From Rhizobium sp. BT04 (GTDB taxonomy: Bacteria; Pseudomonadota; Alphaproteobacteria; Rhizobiales; Rhizobiaceae), in assembly GCF_030053135.1 (NCBI RefSeq), contig NZ_CP125653.1, forward strand, positions 476,618 to 540,617: a stretch of 64,000 nt of DNA. The letters are read 5' to 3'. The notes beneath the pieces are model-generated. The model searched no databases. It was not told the origin of the DNA and saw nothing but the letters and a program-made list of their open reading frames with translations. A program made the position numbers and the translations under genes. Numbering within the stretch: position 1 is the stretch's first letter; each line of letters starts with the position of its first letter. Below are positions 56,342 through 64,000 of the stretch, piece by piece.

Positions 56342-57886
56342 GTGAAAAGACTGAAACTCCTGCATTCCATCTGTCTCGCCGGAACGGCCTTCGTGCCGTG
56401 TGCGGTGGCGGCATCAGCCCATGCGGCACCGGCCGGTTACGACAAGATCGACAATATCGTCGTCATCTATGCCGAAAACCGCAGCTTCGATAATCTCTAT
56501 GGCGGCTTTCCCGGCGCCAACGGCCTTTCCAATGTCAGCGCCGATGAGGCCCGCCAGCTCGACCGCGACGGTCAGCCGCTCGCCGAACTGCCGCCGGCCT
56601 GGGGCGGCCTGACCGCCAAGGGCGTGACCCCTGCCATCACCGAGGGGCAGTCGGCTCATCTTGCCAATGCCAGCTTCGCGATCGACGATCCCAAGGGTTT
56701 TGCCCAGGCGCCGACCGTCATCACCCGCGATCTCTGGCATCGTTTCTACCAGGAGCAGATGCAGATCGACGGCGGCAAGAACGACAAGTTTGTCGCCTGG
56801 GCCGATTCCGGCAGCCTGGTCATGGGCCATTATGACGGCTCGATCCTGCCGATGTGGCAGGTTGCCAAGAAATACGTCCTGGCCGACAACTTCTTCCAGG
56901 GCGCCTTCGGCGGCTCGTTCCTCAACCACTTTGCACTGGTCTGCGCCTGTGCGCCCTATTATCCCGATGCCGACAAGAGCCCGGCCAAGCCTGTGATCGC
57001 CAAGGTCGATGCCGACGGCACCTCGCTTGTTGTGGCGGAAAACGCCCCGAAATCGGCGCTGGAGGGCGCGCCTAAATTCGTCTCCGACGGCACGCTGACG
57101 CCCGACTTCTACGCCGTCAACACCATGCAGCCGCCCTACGAGCCGAGCGCCAATCCGCCGGCCAAGGACGGTGATCCGGCCTATGCCGATCCCACGGCGG
57201 CGACGACGCTGCCGCCGCAGCATGCGACCACCATCGGCGACCTGCTGTCGCTGAAGGGCGTCAGCTGGGCCTGGTATGGCGGTGCCTGGCAGGCAGCCCT
57301 TGACGGCAAGAACGCGACGCCGGTGCCGAACTTCCAGTTCCACCACCAGCCGCTCAACTATTTCGCCAATTTCGCCCCCGGCACCCCGGCGCGCGCCGAA
57401 CATCTCAGGGATGGCGGCCTGGCCGGCGAGGCCTTCCTCAAAGACATCGACGACGACAAGCTGCCGGCGGTGTCCTTCTACAAGCCGCAGGGCAACCTCA
57501 ACGAACATGGCGGTTATGCCGATGTGTCGAGCGGCGACCAGCATCTTGCCGATATTGTCTCGCATCTCGAGAAGAGTCCGCAATGGGGCCATATGCTGGT
57601 GATCGTCACCTATGACGAAAATGGCGGCTTCTGGGATCACGTCGCGCCGCCGAAGGCCGATCGCTGGGGCCCGGGCAACCGCATTCCGGCCTTCATCATC
57701 TCGCCTTTCGCCAAGGCCGGCACGGTCGATCATACCCAATACGACACGACCTCGATCATCCGCCTGATCACCGCGCGCTACGATCTGCCTGTTTTGCCCG
57801 GCATCGTCGCCCGCGACACGGCGTTGCGCGACAACGGCCGGCCGCCGATGGGCGACCTCACAGCCGCGCTTGACCTGACGTATTGA
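56342..57886 (+). CDS. Secreted phosphoesterase (phospholipase C / AcpA acid phosphatase family)
   Basis: 514 aa from GTG 56342, preferred because GAGGTG (56332-56337) is well spaced; an ATG at 56330 is possible. A signal peptide is evident (KRLKLLHSICLAGTAFVPCA, ending near AHA). Catalytic region IDNIVVIYAENRSFDNLYGGFPGANG and later YDENGGFWDHVAPP are hallmarks of the phosphoesterase/AcpA superfamily. Exported and likely to release phosphate from phospholipids or phosphomonoesters. Its pairing with a di-heme peroxidase is noted separately. Confidence 0.85.
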   Translation: MKRLKLLHSICLAGTAFVPCAVAASAHAAPAGYDKIDNIVVIYAENRSFDNLYGGFPGANGLSNVSADEARQLDRDGQPLAELPPAWGGLTAKGVTPAITEGQSAHLANASFAIDDPKGFAQAPTVITRDLWHRFYQEQMQIDGGKNDKFVAWADSGSLVMGHYDGSILPMWQVAKKYVLADNFFQGAFGGSFLNHFALVCACAPYYPDADKSPAKPVIAKVDADGTSLVVAENAPKSALEGAPKFVSDGTLTPDFYAVNTMQPPYEPSANPPAKDGDPAYADPTAATTLPPQHATTIGDLLSLKGVSWAWYGGAWQAALDGKNATPVPNFQFHHQPLNYFANFAPGTPARAEHLRDGGLAGEAFLKDIDDDKLPAVSFYKPQGNLNEHGGYADVSSGDQHLADIVSHLEKSPQWGHMLVIVTYDENGGFWDHVAPPKADRWGPGNRIPAFIISPFAKAGTVDHTQYDTTSIIRLITARYDLPVLPGIVARDTALRDNGRPPMGDLTAALDLTY

Positions 57887-57940
57887 TCGATCACGAGCGG
57901 CTCCGGTTTCGACCGGGGCCGGTCAAGCTTGGGGCCTGCG

Positions 57941-58699
57941 TCACCGGCGCAGCAGCGGCCGCAGCGCCGCCTGCGTTTCCCTCAGCAGCGGCAGATAGCG
58001 CTCCTTCATCTCCGCGGCCGGGACGAGGGCGGCCGGAGTGCCGATATTGATCGCCGCGACCGTTTCGCCGCGGTCGTTATCGATCGGCACGGCGATCGAG
58101 CAGAGGCCGATCTCCAGCTCCTGGTCGATGATGGCGTAGCCCTCGGCGCGGACGCGCCGGAATTCTGTGATGAGTTCGTCCGGGTCGATCCTGGTATTCG
58201 GCGTATTTTTTCTCAACTCGCTGCGGGCAAGGATGGCGCGCGCCTCGTTTTCGGCAAGAGCCGCAAGCAGCACGCGGCCCATCGAGGCGCAATAGGCGGG
58301 CAGGCGGCTGCCGGGGGTGAGATTGATCGACATGACGCGGCGCTGCGCGGCGCGGGCGATATAGACGATGTCGGTGCCGTCCAGCACCGAGGCCGAGGCG
58401 CTCTGGCCGGCCTTTTCCGAGAGCAGATCGAGATGCGGCTGCAGCAGCGCCGGCAGCGGCGTCGCCGCGAGATAGGCATGGCCAAGCCGCAGGATCTTCG
58501 GCGTCAGGGTGAAGAACTTGCCGTCATAATCGGCATAACCGAGCTCGGCGAGCGTCAGCAGCGAGCGGCGCACCGTGGCGCGGTCGAGCCCCGTCAGCTT
58601 GGCGGCCTCGGCAATCGACAGCCGCTGCCGCGTTTCACCGAAGGCCTCGATGACTTTCAGGCCGCGGGCAAAGCCGCTGACGAAATCCGTTTCGCGCAT
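57941..58699 (-). CDS. IclR-family regulator (PcaR/PobR-like)
   Basis: 252 aa from ATG 58699. N-terminal winged helix FARGLKVIEAFGETRQRLSIAEAAKLTGLDRATVRRSLLTL and a C-terminal effector domain with SVLDGTDIVYIARAAQRRVMSINL are the PcaR/PobR subgroup pattern that usually controls aromatic acid catabolism. No pca or pob genes are in this window, so its targets lie elsewhere. Divergent from the cyclase-AAA gene. Confidence 0.85.
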   Translation of the reverse strand: MRETDFVSGFARGLKVIEAFGETRQRLSIAEAAKLTGLDRATVRRSLLTLAELGYADYDGKFFTLTPKILRLGHAYLAATPLPALLQPHLDLLSEKAGQSASASVLDGTDIVYIARAAQRRVMSINLTPGSRLPAYCASMGRVLLAALAENEARAILARSELRKNTPNTRIDPDELITEFRRVRAEGYAIIDQELEIGLCSIAVPIDNDRGETVAAINIGTPAALVPAAEMKERYLPLLRETQAALRPLLRR

Positions 58700-58930
58700 G
58701 GGTCGGGTTATCGATGCTCTTTGGGGTGGGCGCTTCAGCAGTTTTCTAAAGACAGTTTTGCTGCGATATTTCGAACCGATCCTTATTTGATTTGGACATT
58801 CTGCGCCAATAGATTTGGAGGATTTCGATCGGATGAGCACCTCCCACATTCCCAGCCGACAACCCGGATAAGTCGTGATATGATCGCCGAAGTAGCGTGA
58901 TTATCGATACTCGGAAGGCAGGAGCCATGT
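58700..58930. other. Divergent gap upstream of the cyclase-AAA gene
   Basis: 231 bp. A 12-codon ORF at 58834 (MSTSHIPSRQPG) has a GGAGG upstream but is too short to call. Presumably holds promoters in both directions. No RiPP-like precursor with a Cys-rich core was found. Confidence 0.3.
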
Positions 58931-61900
58931 ATGAGTCGCGACACGCCAATCGATAAGCAGGGGCGATCCACAGAGGTTTCGACTGGCGAAAGCCGCTCTT
59001 CCCAACATGGCGGCGAGCGGCGGGTCGTCACTGCGCTGTGCTATGACCTGATCGGCTCCACCAATCTCTTCAATCTGATGGATATCGAGGACTATCAGGA
59101 TATGATCGCCGCCTTCCAGCAGGCGGCGCGGCAAGCGATCACGGCGCATTCCGGCGTCGTCCGCGTCGAAGCTGGGGACGGTGGGGTGGCGCTTTTTCCG
59201 ATCGAGCTCGGACCGCGGGATGCCGCGTCGGCCGCGATCCGCGCCGGCCTTGGAATCGTCAAAGCGTGTCAGCGTCTCGCCCGCGATCTCGTTCGAGACG
59301 ATCTGCAGGTGCGCGTGGGTGTCGCGACATCGGTTGCCCTGATCCGGGATACGCAGCTGCAAAACTGGATACATGAGCCGGTCACGGGCGCCGCACTTGC
59401 GCTTGCGACACGGCTCGAGGCCGCCGCTGAACCCGACAGCGTCCTGGTTTCGGAAGAGACCCGGAACCTCGCCGGCCGCTCACAGGCCTTCGTTCCGGAA
59501 GGTGCACGGATGTTGAAAGGCTTCTCCGCGCCTGAAAACGTCTGGAGAGCAATCGGCCACAAACGGGAGCTCGACCGGTTCCACGCCTTCGGACGGCTGG
59601 ATGGCACATTCGTCGGCCGCATTGCGGAGCTTGAGCGGATAGAGAAGGCCTGGAAGGCCGCAGTCGAAGGTAAGGGCAAGGTCGTCGTCATCACCGGCGA
59701 GGCCGGCATCGGCAAGTCGCGGCTGCTTCGGCAAGCCCGACATATGATCCATGCGCAGCCGGTGCGATCGCTGTTTTTTCAATGCCTGCCGGGAGGGTTT
59801 CGCTCGACGCTTCACCCGGTGCTGAACAGTTTTCCGCAGCGCCATTCCGACAGCACGGATGGCGGGCGGCTGACGGTCGCAGCGGTCGCTGCTCAGTTTG
59901 CGCGCCACGGCATCCGGGATCGTGAAGTCATCAGCATATTTTCCCATCTGCTCGGTGCGGATGGGCGCAATGAGGCTCTCTCCGACAGTTCTCCCAAGGC
60001 AATCCAGAAACGCGCACGGCAGGCGCTGTCAAAAGCGTTGAGCGTCATGTGCGAGCAAACGCCGCTGATGATAGCGGTCGAGGACATTCATTGGATCGAT
60101 CCTACCTCCGAGCATCTGCTTCGCGAAGCGGCGCGGCTCGTGCCTGCGCTTCCCGCATTGCTGATCGTCACCAGCAGACGGGATCCGTATGCCGGCATGT
60201 TCGACGAGGACGAGCCGGAACATATTTTGCTCGGTCCGCTTGACCACGACGAAACACGGCTGGCGATCACAACGCGCTGGCCAAGCCATCGCCAGGAAGC
60301 ATTGCCGCAGTTGCTCGAGGTGAGCGGACGCATATCCGGCGGCGTACCGCTCTTCATCGAGGAAATATGCCAATGGGCGTCCGAAGCCGCCACTGACGAT
60401 GCGATGAGCGTGCCGTCAAATCCGTCACGCAATCATGTTTCCGTCTTCGAAGGGATCTTGAATTCGCGGCTCGAACATTTGGGATCCGCCCGGGACGTGG
60501 CGCGGGCCGGGGCCGTCGCGGGGGATCGTTTTACCGTTTCGCTGCTTCGCCCCCTGTTGCCGGACACAAGCAGGAAATCTCTCTTGCATGCTGCGGAAAC
60601 TCTATGCGAGACCGGATTTTTGACCCGCGTGCGGGCCCAAGGCGGCATCGCCTACGGCTTTCGCCACGCTCTGATCCAGGAGACAATCTATAACGGTCTG
60701 CTGAAAACGCAACGCCAGCTACTCCACCGCCGCCTGTTCATGGCCACCAACAACAATCGTGCGATCGCGGGTTGGCTGGATACGGGTGCGCTTGCCGAGC
60801 ATGCGGAGGCTGCCGGCCTTCCGGAGCACGCGGTTTCGTTGTTCATGAAGGCAGGAAAGGAGCACGCTAGCCGATCGGCAATGGTGGAGGCGCGCCACCA
60901 TCTCGAACGTGCCCTGGCGCTTTGCGAGACCAAGCCCGAAGCCGCTTCCGACGCGTTGCACCTTTCGGTGTTGATGGCGCTCGGACCGCTGCTGACGGCA
61001 ACGGTCGGACCCAACTCGGCCCCGGCGCGAACCCTTTACGAAAAGGGCGTCGAGATCGCGCGCCGCCAGCCGAAGGAAGATCAGCCCAAGTGGTTTCCGC
61101 TCTATTGGGGCTGGTGGCAGACCGGGCAGAACTTCATGGAGATGCACGGCCGCGCTCGAAAGGTGCAGGCAATGCTCTCCGGTGTCGCCGATCGCGAGAT
61201 CGAACTGCAGGTCAACCATTCGATCTGGGCAATCGAGTTCAATGTCGGAAGGCAGCGGGAGGCCCAAAAGGCGATACGAGCGGGGCTTGCGCTTTACGAC
61301 GACGAGGCGGCGAAAACGAGCCGCAATGTCTTTGGCGGCCATGACGCCAAGGTTTGCGGCCTCGGACAGCTGGCGCTGTCGCTCTGGCTGACGGGCCAGA
61401 CCGAAGAATCCAGCAAGGCACTTGTCGACATGGTCGCTTTTGTGGATCGCATTGGGCATATGCCGAGCAAGTCGCACTCGCTGGATACCGAGGCGGTATC
61501 GGCATTCTATCGCAACGACCACGCACGCCTGATCGAGATTTCGGGCAGGATGGCCGATTTTGCGAAAAAGCACGAACTGCAATCCTTGTCGGCACTCGCG
61601 ATGCTCTTTCGCGGATGGGCAGTTGCGCATGTTGAAAGTCTGTCCCGCGGTCACGAGAGCTTCCGCGCAGGCTTAGCGCTTCTGAGGGAGCTCGGAGCCG
61701 TCGCCGATCTGCCGATTTATCTCTATATGCATGCGACCATGCTCGGCCGGGCGCGCAAATATCAAACGGCGATAGAGGTCGTCACCGATGCTATCGGCGA
61801 GGCGAAGGCGACAGGCCATGGTTACTGGTTGGCCGAGCTTCACCGCCGTCGCGCGCTGCTGCTGTCGAACGCCAGGGCAGGGGAGTCGGCCCTGCTTCCG

Positions 61901-62005
61901 GATCTGAGAACGGCGATCGCCATTGCGCAAGAGCAAGGCGCGGTTGCCTTGCTGCACCGGTCGCAACGATCGGCGAAGGAGCTTGGCTTTGCCGGCGAAC
62001 TCTGA
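58931..62005 (+). CDS. Class III cyclase - AAA ATPase - TPR signalling protein
   Basis: 1024 aa; ATG 58931 has GGAG at 58921-58924. Residues about 32-200 are a class III cyclase domain (ALCYDLIGSTNLFN with a metal Asp, VEAGDGGVALFP with another). A P-loop ATPase follows: GEAGIGKS near 258 and Walker B IAVEDIHWIDPTS. The remaining 500 residues are helical TPR-like repeats. Such proteins resemble STAND/LuxR-type signal integrators. No transmembrane segment. It lies 25 bp upstream of YcaO and in the same direction, so it may sense a peptide or control the modification genes. Whether it makes cAMP is unproven. Confidence 0.82.
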   Translation: MSRDTPIDKQGRSTEVSTGESRSSQHGGERRVVTALCYDLIGSTNLFNLMDIEDYQDMIAAFQQAARQAITAHSGVVRVEAGDGGVALFPIELGPRDAASAAIRAGLGIVKACQRLARDLVRDDLQVRVGVATSVALIRDTQLQNWIHEPVTGAALALATRLEAAAEPDSVLVSEETRNLAGRSQAFVPEGARMLKGFSAPENVWRAIGHKRELDRFHAFGRLDGTFVGRIAELERIEKAWKAAVEGKGKVVVITGEAGIGKSRLLRQARHMIHAQPVRSLFFQCLPGGFRSTLHPVLNSFPQRHSDSTDGGRLTVAAVAAQFARHGIRDREVISIFSHLLGADGRNEALSDSSPKAIQKRARQALSKALSVMCEQTPLMIAVEDIHWIDPTSEHLLREAARLVPALPALLIVTSRRDPYAGMFDEDEPEHILLGPLDHDETRLAITTRWPSHRQEALPQLLEVSGRISGGVPLFIEEICQWASEAATDDAMSVPSNPSRNHVSVFEGILNSRLEHLGSARDVARAGAVAGDRFTVSLLRPLLPDTSRKSLLHAAETLCETGFLTRVRAQGGIAYGFRHALIQETIYNGLLKTQRQLLHRRLFMATNNNRAIAGWLDTGALAEHAEAAGLPEHAVSLFMKAGKEHASRSAMVEARHHLERALALCETKPEAASDALHLSVLMALGPLLTATVGPNSAPARTLYEKGVEIARRQPKEDQPKWFPLYWGWWQTGQNFMEMHGRARKVQAMLSGVADREIELQVNHSIWAIEFNVGRQREAQKAIRAGLALYDDEAAKTSRNVFGGHDAKVCGLGQLALSLWLTGQTEESSKALVDMVAFVDRIGHMPSKSHSLDTEAVSAFYRNDHARLIEISGRMADFAKKHELQSLSALAMLFRGWAVAHVESLSRGHESFRAGLALLRELGAVADLPIYLYMHATMLGRARKYQTAIEVVTDAIGEAKATGHGYWLAELHRRRALLLSNARAGESALLPDLRTAIAIAQEQGAVALLHRSQRSAKELGFAGEL

Positions 62006-62030
62006 AGTTTGCGCCGCAGGCGAGAGGGAA

Positions 62031-63203
62031 ATGCTGTCGGCATTTTATGCCGGCATCATCAACGGAAACATGACTCTCGGGTCGCCGGACCCTGGGGACG
62101 CCGAGTTCTATTTCCGCTCCCTGCTGCCGTTCTGCCGTCGAGCCCGGATCACCCGCATCGCCGATCTGAGCGGCCTCGATCGGATCGGGCTTCCGGTCGT
62201 CCAGGCCATACGACCGGCCGCATTATCTGAGGTCACCTCGCTCGGCCGTGGAATGTCCAGAGCGTCTGCCGCAATCGGGGCGATCATGGAATCGTTCGAG
62301 CGCTTCTATGCCGAGGCAATCCCCGCCTCCCGTGTCTTCCTGTCGACCGCAGAAAGGCTGGAGATCGGCGCCGGGTCCTTCGATGGTTTCTGCCTTGCTG
62401 TTTCCCGGGCGAATTGGCGCGAACGCGAGATCGACTGGATCATGGGTGTCGACATGGCAACCGGCGCTGCCGCGCCCATCCCGTTTGAACTTGTGCACAC
62501 GATCTATACCGATCCGCCCCCCTGCCATGATGGTGTTTTCATGCGCACCACGACGGGCCTTGCATGCCACCGGTCAGACTTTGGCGCCTTGCGGCATGGG
62601 CTGCTGGAATGCATAGAGCGGGATGCGATTGCCCAGGCTTTTAAAACCCACGGCTTCATGGATCGGATGAGGTTGCCGTTGTCGGGCTTGGGCACGGCAG
62701 TTCAGGATGTTCTCTCGCAGGTAGCCGCGCTCGGAATATCGGCTGCCTTCTGGCATGCCGTTTCGCCGACAGGGATTCCGGTCGTCTGGTGCCAGACGAT
62801 TGAAGCCGGCGAAGGCGAACCGATGCTGGCCCTCCCCACGGAAGGTTATTGTGCCGGTCTTGATCTTCACGACGCCGCGTTCGGTGCCTTGCTTGAAGCA
62901 CTGGCGGCCCGAGCCGGAGCCATATCCGGCGCGAGAGACGACCAGACGCGGAAGCACTATGCGAAGCCAAGCGGGGCCATGCTTGCCGATGCCCGCGATC
63001 TCATTCTCGGTGAAGGTGCTCCATCGATAAGTTTTGTGGACGTTTTGCCCGCAGTTACCGGCCTGGAGGAGCTTCTGGAAAGGATCATTTCAGCCGGTCT
63101 GGGGCCGGTTCTTGCCGTTCCAATTGCTTTGGAGACCGATCCGGACATTCATTGCGTGCGCACGATACTTGCCGGCATGCGCCCTTTTACGGTCGAGCGG
63201 TGA
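62031..63203 (+). CDS. YcaO-family ATP-dependent peptide-modifying enzyme
   Basis: 390 aa; ATG 62031 follows GAGAGGGAA. The frame is open upstream inside the cyclase gene but that part looks non-coding. YcaO ATP-site marks are visible: SRASAAIGAIMESFERFYAE (residues 77-95) and GLLECIERDA (190-199), with TTTGLACH just before. The C-terminus ends RPFTVER and lacks the PxPxP tail of azoline cyclodehydratases, which fits TfuA-partnered YcaO proteins that form peptide thioamides. Directly upstream of a TfuA gene. Confidence 0.88.
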   Translation: MLSAFYAGIINGNMTLGSPDPGDAEFYFRSLLPFCRRARITRIADLSGLDRIGLPVVQAIRPAALSEVTSLGRGMSRASAAIGAIMESFERFYAEAIPASRVFLSTAERLEIGAGSFDGFCLAVSRANWREREIDWIMGVDMATGAAAPIPFELVHTIYTDPPPCHDGVFMRTTTGLACHRSDFGALRHGLLECIERDAIAQAFKTHGFMDRMRLPLSGLGTAVQDVLSQVAALGISAAFWHAVSPTGIPVVWCQTIEAGEGEPMLALPTEGYCAGLDLHDAAFGALLEALAARAGAISGARDDQTRKHYAKPSGAMLADARDLILGEGAPSISFVDVLPAVTGLEELLERIISAGLGPVLAVPIALETDPDIHCVRTILAGMRPFTVER

Positions 63204-63212
63204 GGGTGCGGG

Positions 63213-63956
63213 ATGGATCAGAAAGCCGACGGTCCAATACTCGTCTTCCTCGGGCCGACCCTCCGCTTGCCGGAGGCGCAACGCATTCTCGACGCCGTCT
63301 ATCTGCAGCCCGTTTCGCAGGGAGACATCATTCTTGCCGCCCACGCATTTCGCCCGAAAGCGATGGTTCTGATCGACGGTCTTTTCGAGGACAGGCCGGC
63401 CGTGCGTCACAAGGAGATTCTCTGGGCGCTGTCGCATGGCATCGTGATGATAGGCGCCGCAAGCATGGGCGCGCTCCGGGCGGCCGAGTTGCATCCATTC
63501 GGAATGATCGGTGTCGGTCTGATCTATCGATGGTACCGGCGCTGGCCGCTGACGGCGGAAGATGCAGTCGCGGTCCAATGCGGCCCCGCGGAGCTCGGCT
63601 TCACGGCTTTGACCGAGGCACTGGTCGACCTGCAGCGCAGTTTTGCAGCGCTTTTTCGCCGTGGCCTGATTGCCAAAGCTGAAATGGATGCCGGCATCGC
63701 CGCAGCCCGGCGGCTTAATTTTCGCGAACGGTCCATGCGAAAGGTGCTCGCCGCAGCGCAATGGCCAGCGGAGAAGTCGGCCTTGCTGCGCAGCCATTTG
63801 ATTGCGCAGAAGAAAGCCGATGCGCTCCTTGCGCTGCGGTTGGCGCCGGGCCTGTCGAAGTACAAGCCTGCGGGGTTGTCCTTTACGGTAACCAATACCT
63901 TTCTGCGTGATCTGGAAGCCGGATCTATTGACATCAATTTATTTAGAAAGTACTAA
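63213..63956 (+). CDS. TfuA-like protein, partner of YcaO
   Basis: 247 aa. PILVFLGPTLRLPEAQRIL at the N-terminus and GAASMGALRAAELHPFGMIGVG near residues 86-107 are the TfuA core hallmarks. TfuA was named from the trifolitoxin system of Rhizobium. In the known families it supplies or handles sulfur for YcaO-driven thioamide formation on a peptide or protein. Ten bases follow the ycaO stop; the two are one operon. Confidence 0.88.
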   Translation: MDQKADGPILVFLGPTLRLPEAQRILDAVYLQPVSQGDIILAAHAFRPKAMVLIDGLFEDRPAVRHKEILWALSHGIVMIGAASMGALRAAELHPFGMIGVGLIYRWYRRWPLTAEDAVAVQCGPAELGFTALTEALVDLQRSFAALFRRGLIAKAEMDAGIAAARRLNFRERSMRKVLAAAQWPAEKSALLRSHLIAQKKADALLALRLAPGLSKYKPAGLSFTVTNTFLRDLEAGSIDINLFRKY

Positions 63957-64000
63957 TTTAAGTTGTTGCCATATAACTCATCTAACTGAGTAGTTGAGCT
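63957..64000. other. Window end after the TfuA-like gene
   Basis: 44 bp of AT-rich sequence (TTGCCATATAACTCATC). No gene fits before the edge; a precursor peptide may lie beyond it. Confidence 0.3.

Noticed and set aside
58834..58872. 12-codon ORF as RiPP precursor for YcaO/TfuA
   Set aside because: Far from the modification genes, too short for leader plus core, and no Cys or typical core.

Overview
The window reads as a Rhizobium-type alphaproteobacterium (R. leguminosarum/etli-like), probably an accessory-rich stretch of a chromosome, chromid or plasmid. The basis is high GC, an agp/agaL alpha-galactoside operon laid out as I know it from Sinorhizobium, two families of rhizobial interspersed palindromic repeats, an extra groESL pair, and many periplasmic-binding-protein ABC transporters. 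All calls come from reading the sequence and from family knowledge; no database search was run.

Layout. 1-4.2 kb: the start of an HlyD-type protein, a large FAD oxidoreductase/GcvT fusion enzyme, a palindromic repeat and a three-gene XRE-regulator cluster. 4.4-5.5 kb: a SAM methyltransferase. 5.5-15.7 kb: an AraC-type activator divergent from a six-gene alpha-galactoside operon (GH4 enzyme, binding protein, two permeases, double ATPase, second GH4 enzyme) that ends at a strong terminator. 15.7-22.5 kb: an accessory block with a DUF4274-like protein, a DUF551-like protein, a class III cyclase/TPR protein, an HNH nuclease with a possible EVE-like domain, a coupled pair of PD-(D/E)XK-like proteins and a DUF2726-like protein. 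22.6-31.1 kb: an arabinofuranosidase, its likely oligosaccharide ABC importer and an unusual ArsR-like regulator. 31.3-35.0 kb: small unknown genes, a MarR/SDR divergent pair and a stand-alone M41-like zinc peptidase.

32.7-54.7 kb is the most interesting part. It holds organosulfur-type genes (SsuA-like binding protein, NADP oxidoreductase, OsmC, TauD/AtsK-like dioxygenase, a frameshifted carboxymuconolactone decarboxylase-family gene, a polar amino-acid ABC importer without its ATPase, O-acetylhomoserine sulfhydrylase, groES/groEL, a dipeptide/glutathione-type ABC importer and a second Fe(II) oxygenase). Eight positions upstream of these genes carry the same 19-bp dyad, roughly GTCTAT-N7-ATAGAC. 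This has the form of a LysR-type operator and suggests a single, possibly undescribed sulfur-starvation regulon that includes a chaperonin. groES and the 53.5-kb oxygenase also share a 96-nt leader.

54.8-57.9 kb: a di-heme cytochrome c peroxidase-like protein divergent from a secreted phosphoesterase. 57.9-58.7 kb: an IclR regulator. 58.9-64.0 kb: a cyclase-AAA-TPR protein followed by YcaO and TfuA-like genes, a probable peptide-modifying (thioamidation-type) locus that runs to the window edge with no recognised precursor.
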